A stretch of 64,000 bases of DNA, taken from NCBI GenBank assembly GCA_013398615.1, contig VZSR01003807.1:7191404-7255403 (forward strand), in the 5' to 3' direction. Made by a program: the position numbers and the translations under genes. The notes below the pieces were generated by a model that ran no database searches, was not told the origin of the DNA, and saw only the letters and a program-made list of their open reading frames with translations. The stretch is from Brachypodius melanocephalos. Taxonomy: Eukaryota; Chordata; Aves; Passeriformes; Pycnonotidae. This document shows positions 62,100-64,000 of this stretch, in pieces. Every line of letters begins with the position of its first letter. Position 1 is the stretch's first letter.

Positions 62100-64000
62100 C
62101 TGAAAGACAAAGCCACCAAAAAGGAATTAAAGAAATGTCTTTTTGCTATCCTACGCTATGCTACCAAAAGGTAGAAATAAGGCAATAGGAAACAGGAATA
62201 CATAAGAAAAGTGTGAAGTAAAGTAAAAAAAGCCAGTACATGACCAAAGTAAGAGATGAACAGACAAAGTAGAACCTTAGGATGAAAAAATAAATAGAAA
62301 GCAAGGTATTCTAAAACTCATAAAACATTTAAAAAAAAAATCACAGTCACCTCTAAAAATTATCATATTGAATGTATTTGAATGCTGTCTTATCAAACTT
62401 AAAATACAATACTCCTGTAGTCTATAAATCTCCCTTTGGAATCTATCTACTTTCAAGCTTTAAAGAACAAAGGATTTTAGAAATTGTCATATGCAGATAA
62501 GGCTGAAGGAAGGAGATAGACAAAAGATATAACTCAAGAAAAGTAACTTTACATGTAATCCAAATTAATGCCTAAAGAGAAAACTTTAGAATAATCAAAA
62601 AAAAAAAGAAAAAAAAATTAAAAAGTTATTTAAATTTCAGGTGATAACATTACTTCAGTCATGTTCTAATTTTCAGCCCTTTAGTTTTTTCTTCTGCTAG
62701 AAGGGAGTGCCTGCACAAGACTCAACAGCTAACAACTGTATGCACCAGCAGAGGACTCCTCTTTGACTGTAGCTCCAGCACAAATATTAGCATTTGAAAA
62801 CCTGATTATTTCTGCCCCCTTGGGTCCTGATTACTGTTGACTATTTCTTCAGGATAAGGAAATAATGTCTGTACAAACTGACAGAATGCTGAAGTCTAGA
62901 AACTTTCTGGAAACTCTAAACCTCTTTAATCTGACAGGGTTTGACATTGAAAGAAATTGCCAAATTACATAGCTATCAAACTTGGGCTTTCAGAAATGTT
63001 TTAGTGATAAGGTAAAACAATTATTCAACAAGAATTTGTTCTGTCAGCTTTAATCCTTAGCTTTACATTTTTTTTGGTTTTGTTTTCTCCCAGTTGGGTT
63101 GCTTATTGCCAAATCCATGCACCACTTCACAAGGCTGTTAAGTATTTATGCAAAGAGCAGCTTTAGATCTTTTGCATTAGATGCTGCATATGCACACCAA
63201 CTTGAGCTGAAAGGAAAGGCTAACAGCAGCACAGACAAAAATTGTTATGGCTGAAGAGATAGTAATTTGCACTGCAGGTTTCAAAAGTCAAAACTTCTGT
63301 AGTGATACTACCTGGATCCAGAAGTGTACCATTTTGGGGTTTTTTCACTTATTTCCTCCTAATTAGGAAATGGACTTTGCTCCAGCAAATACCTAATCTC
63401 TCTGCTTTCCAACTCAATTTCTTTTCCTTTAATATTTATGGCAAATGGGTGCACTAACTTTTTCATGGATGTTTGACAGAAAAAAAATACTACATACATG
63501 ACTTAAAGTGCTCTTCTAATTCAACTTGCAGAGGTTGTAACACATTTCACTAAGCACACTAATCTGCAACCACCACAGGCTGAACACTTGTGTTTCCCCA
63601 AAATCCTTTAAAAAAAAAGTATTTTAATGGAAGCTAAAGCACATACATTGGTACACATTCTTCCTAGGCAGGCAGTTACTGTACATATGAGCATAAACAT
63701 AAACCTTCAGTGCTCTGCAACACCACAGCAGTTTTTTGTGCCAGCACTCCACATGCCAGAAGCAGCTGGCAACCAGATCAGTTGGATCCAAAATCATGGC
63801 CCAGCAGCCAGAAAAAAAAAAAATCAGTAGCAGGGTTGTAGGTTTCTCTTGATTAGCAAGTTAATACTGTTAATTACAATTGTCCAACACTTTTGTTATG
63901 GAAGCCAATCTATTTCACATCATTTAGTGTGAGCAAAAATAAAAGTTGGGCCTACAGCTTTCACTGTAGCCCAAGGGTAACATTTAAAGAAGCTCCTCAA
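62100..64000 (-). other. STXBP5: Upstream STXBP5 intron, partial
   Basis: Intron preceding E1 (phase 2). I looked for the preceding exon (expected to encode a segment ending in a charged CRER-like motif) and did not find it, so it lies beyond 64000. AT-rich, with A-runs at about 62330-62340 and 62599-62618. Confidence 0.8.

Noticed and set aside
1..64000. Bacterial-type features (operons, CRISPR, ribosome binding sites), tRNA or rRNA genes
   Set aside because: None seen; the window is a vertebrate intron-exon landscape.

Overview
The window is eukaryotic, vertebrate and almost certainly avian. It is AT-rich, intron-dominated DNA carrying one spliced gene on the minus strand. A solo LTR of a family I recall from birds (probably Neoaves, perhaps a passerine) and CR1-like LINE remnants point the same way. 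The species call is inference.

The gene is STXBP5 (tomosyn-1, syntaxin-binding protein 5). It reads right to left: the first exon in view is at 61965-62099 and the stop codon is at 2920-2922. I could place 24 coding exons, all bounded by GT-AG sites. They join in a single open frame of 1007 residues plus stop. Comparison with the human protein from memory suggests that only about 144 N-terminal residues are missing; their exons, the start codon and the promoter lie beyond position 64000. 1007 + 144 equals the 1151 residues I recall for the long human isoform. Below, exons are numbered E1-E24 within the window, and residue 1 is the first whole codon of E1.

Layout: E1-E14 (62099-33154) encode the propeller body, with WD-like motifs and the Lgl-family region. 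E15-E18 (26021-15442) are four small phase 1-1 exons, the hypervariable and alternatively spliced linker. E19-E22 (11409-6040) complete the second propeller and the tail linker. E23-E24 (3861-2920) encode the C-terminal R-SNARE motif. Positions 1-2919 are 3' UTR or 3' flank.

The protein is a soluble inhibitor of exocytosis. Its SNARE motif competes with synaptobrevin/VAMP for syntaxin-SNAP25, and the propellers, with the variable loop, tune that activity.

The largest intron (49277-58335) holds a shortened LTR, a 100-N assembly gap beside a GC-richer retroelement-like block, and a decayed LINE reverse-transcriptase remnant. No second protein-coding gene, tRNA, rRNA or CRISPR array is supportable. 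I found no wholly new system. The best leads are candidate unannotated micro- or poison exons around the variable region (30946-30976 and 15264-15292), and an AT-rich tandem repeat/palindrome abutting the cassette pair E16-E17.
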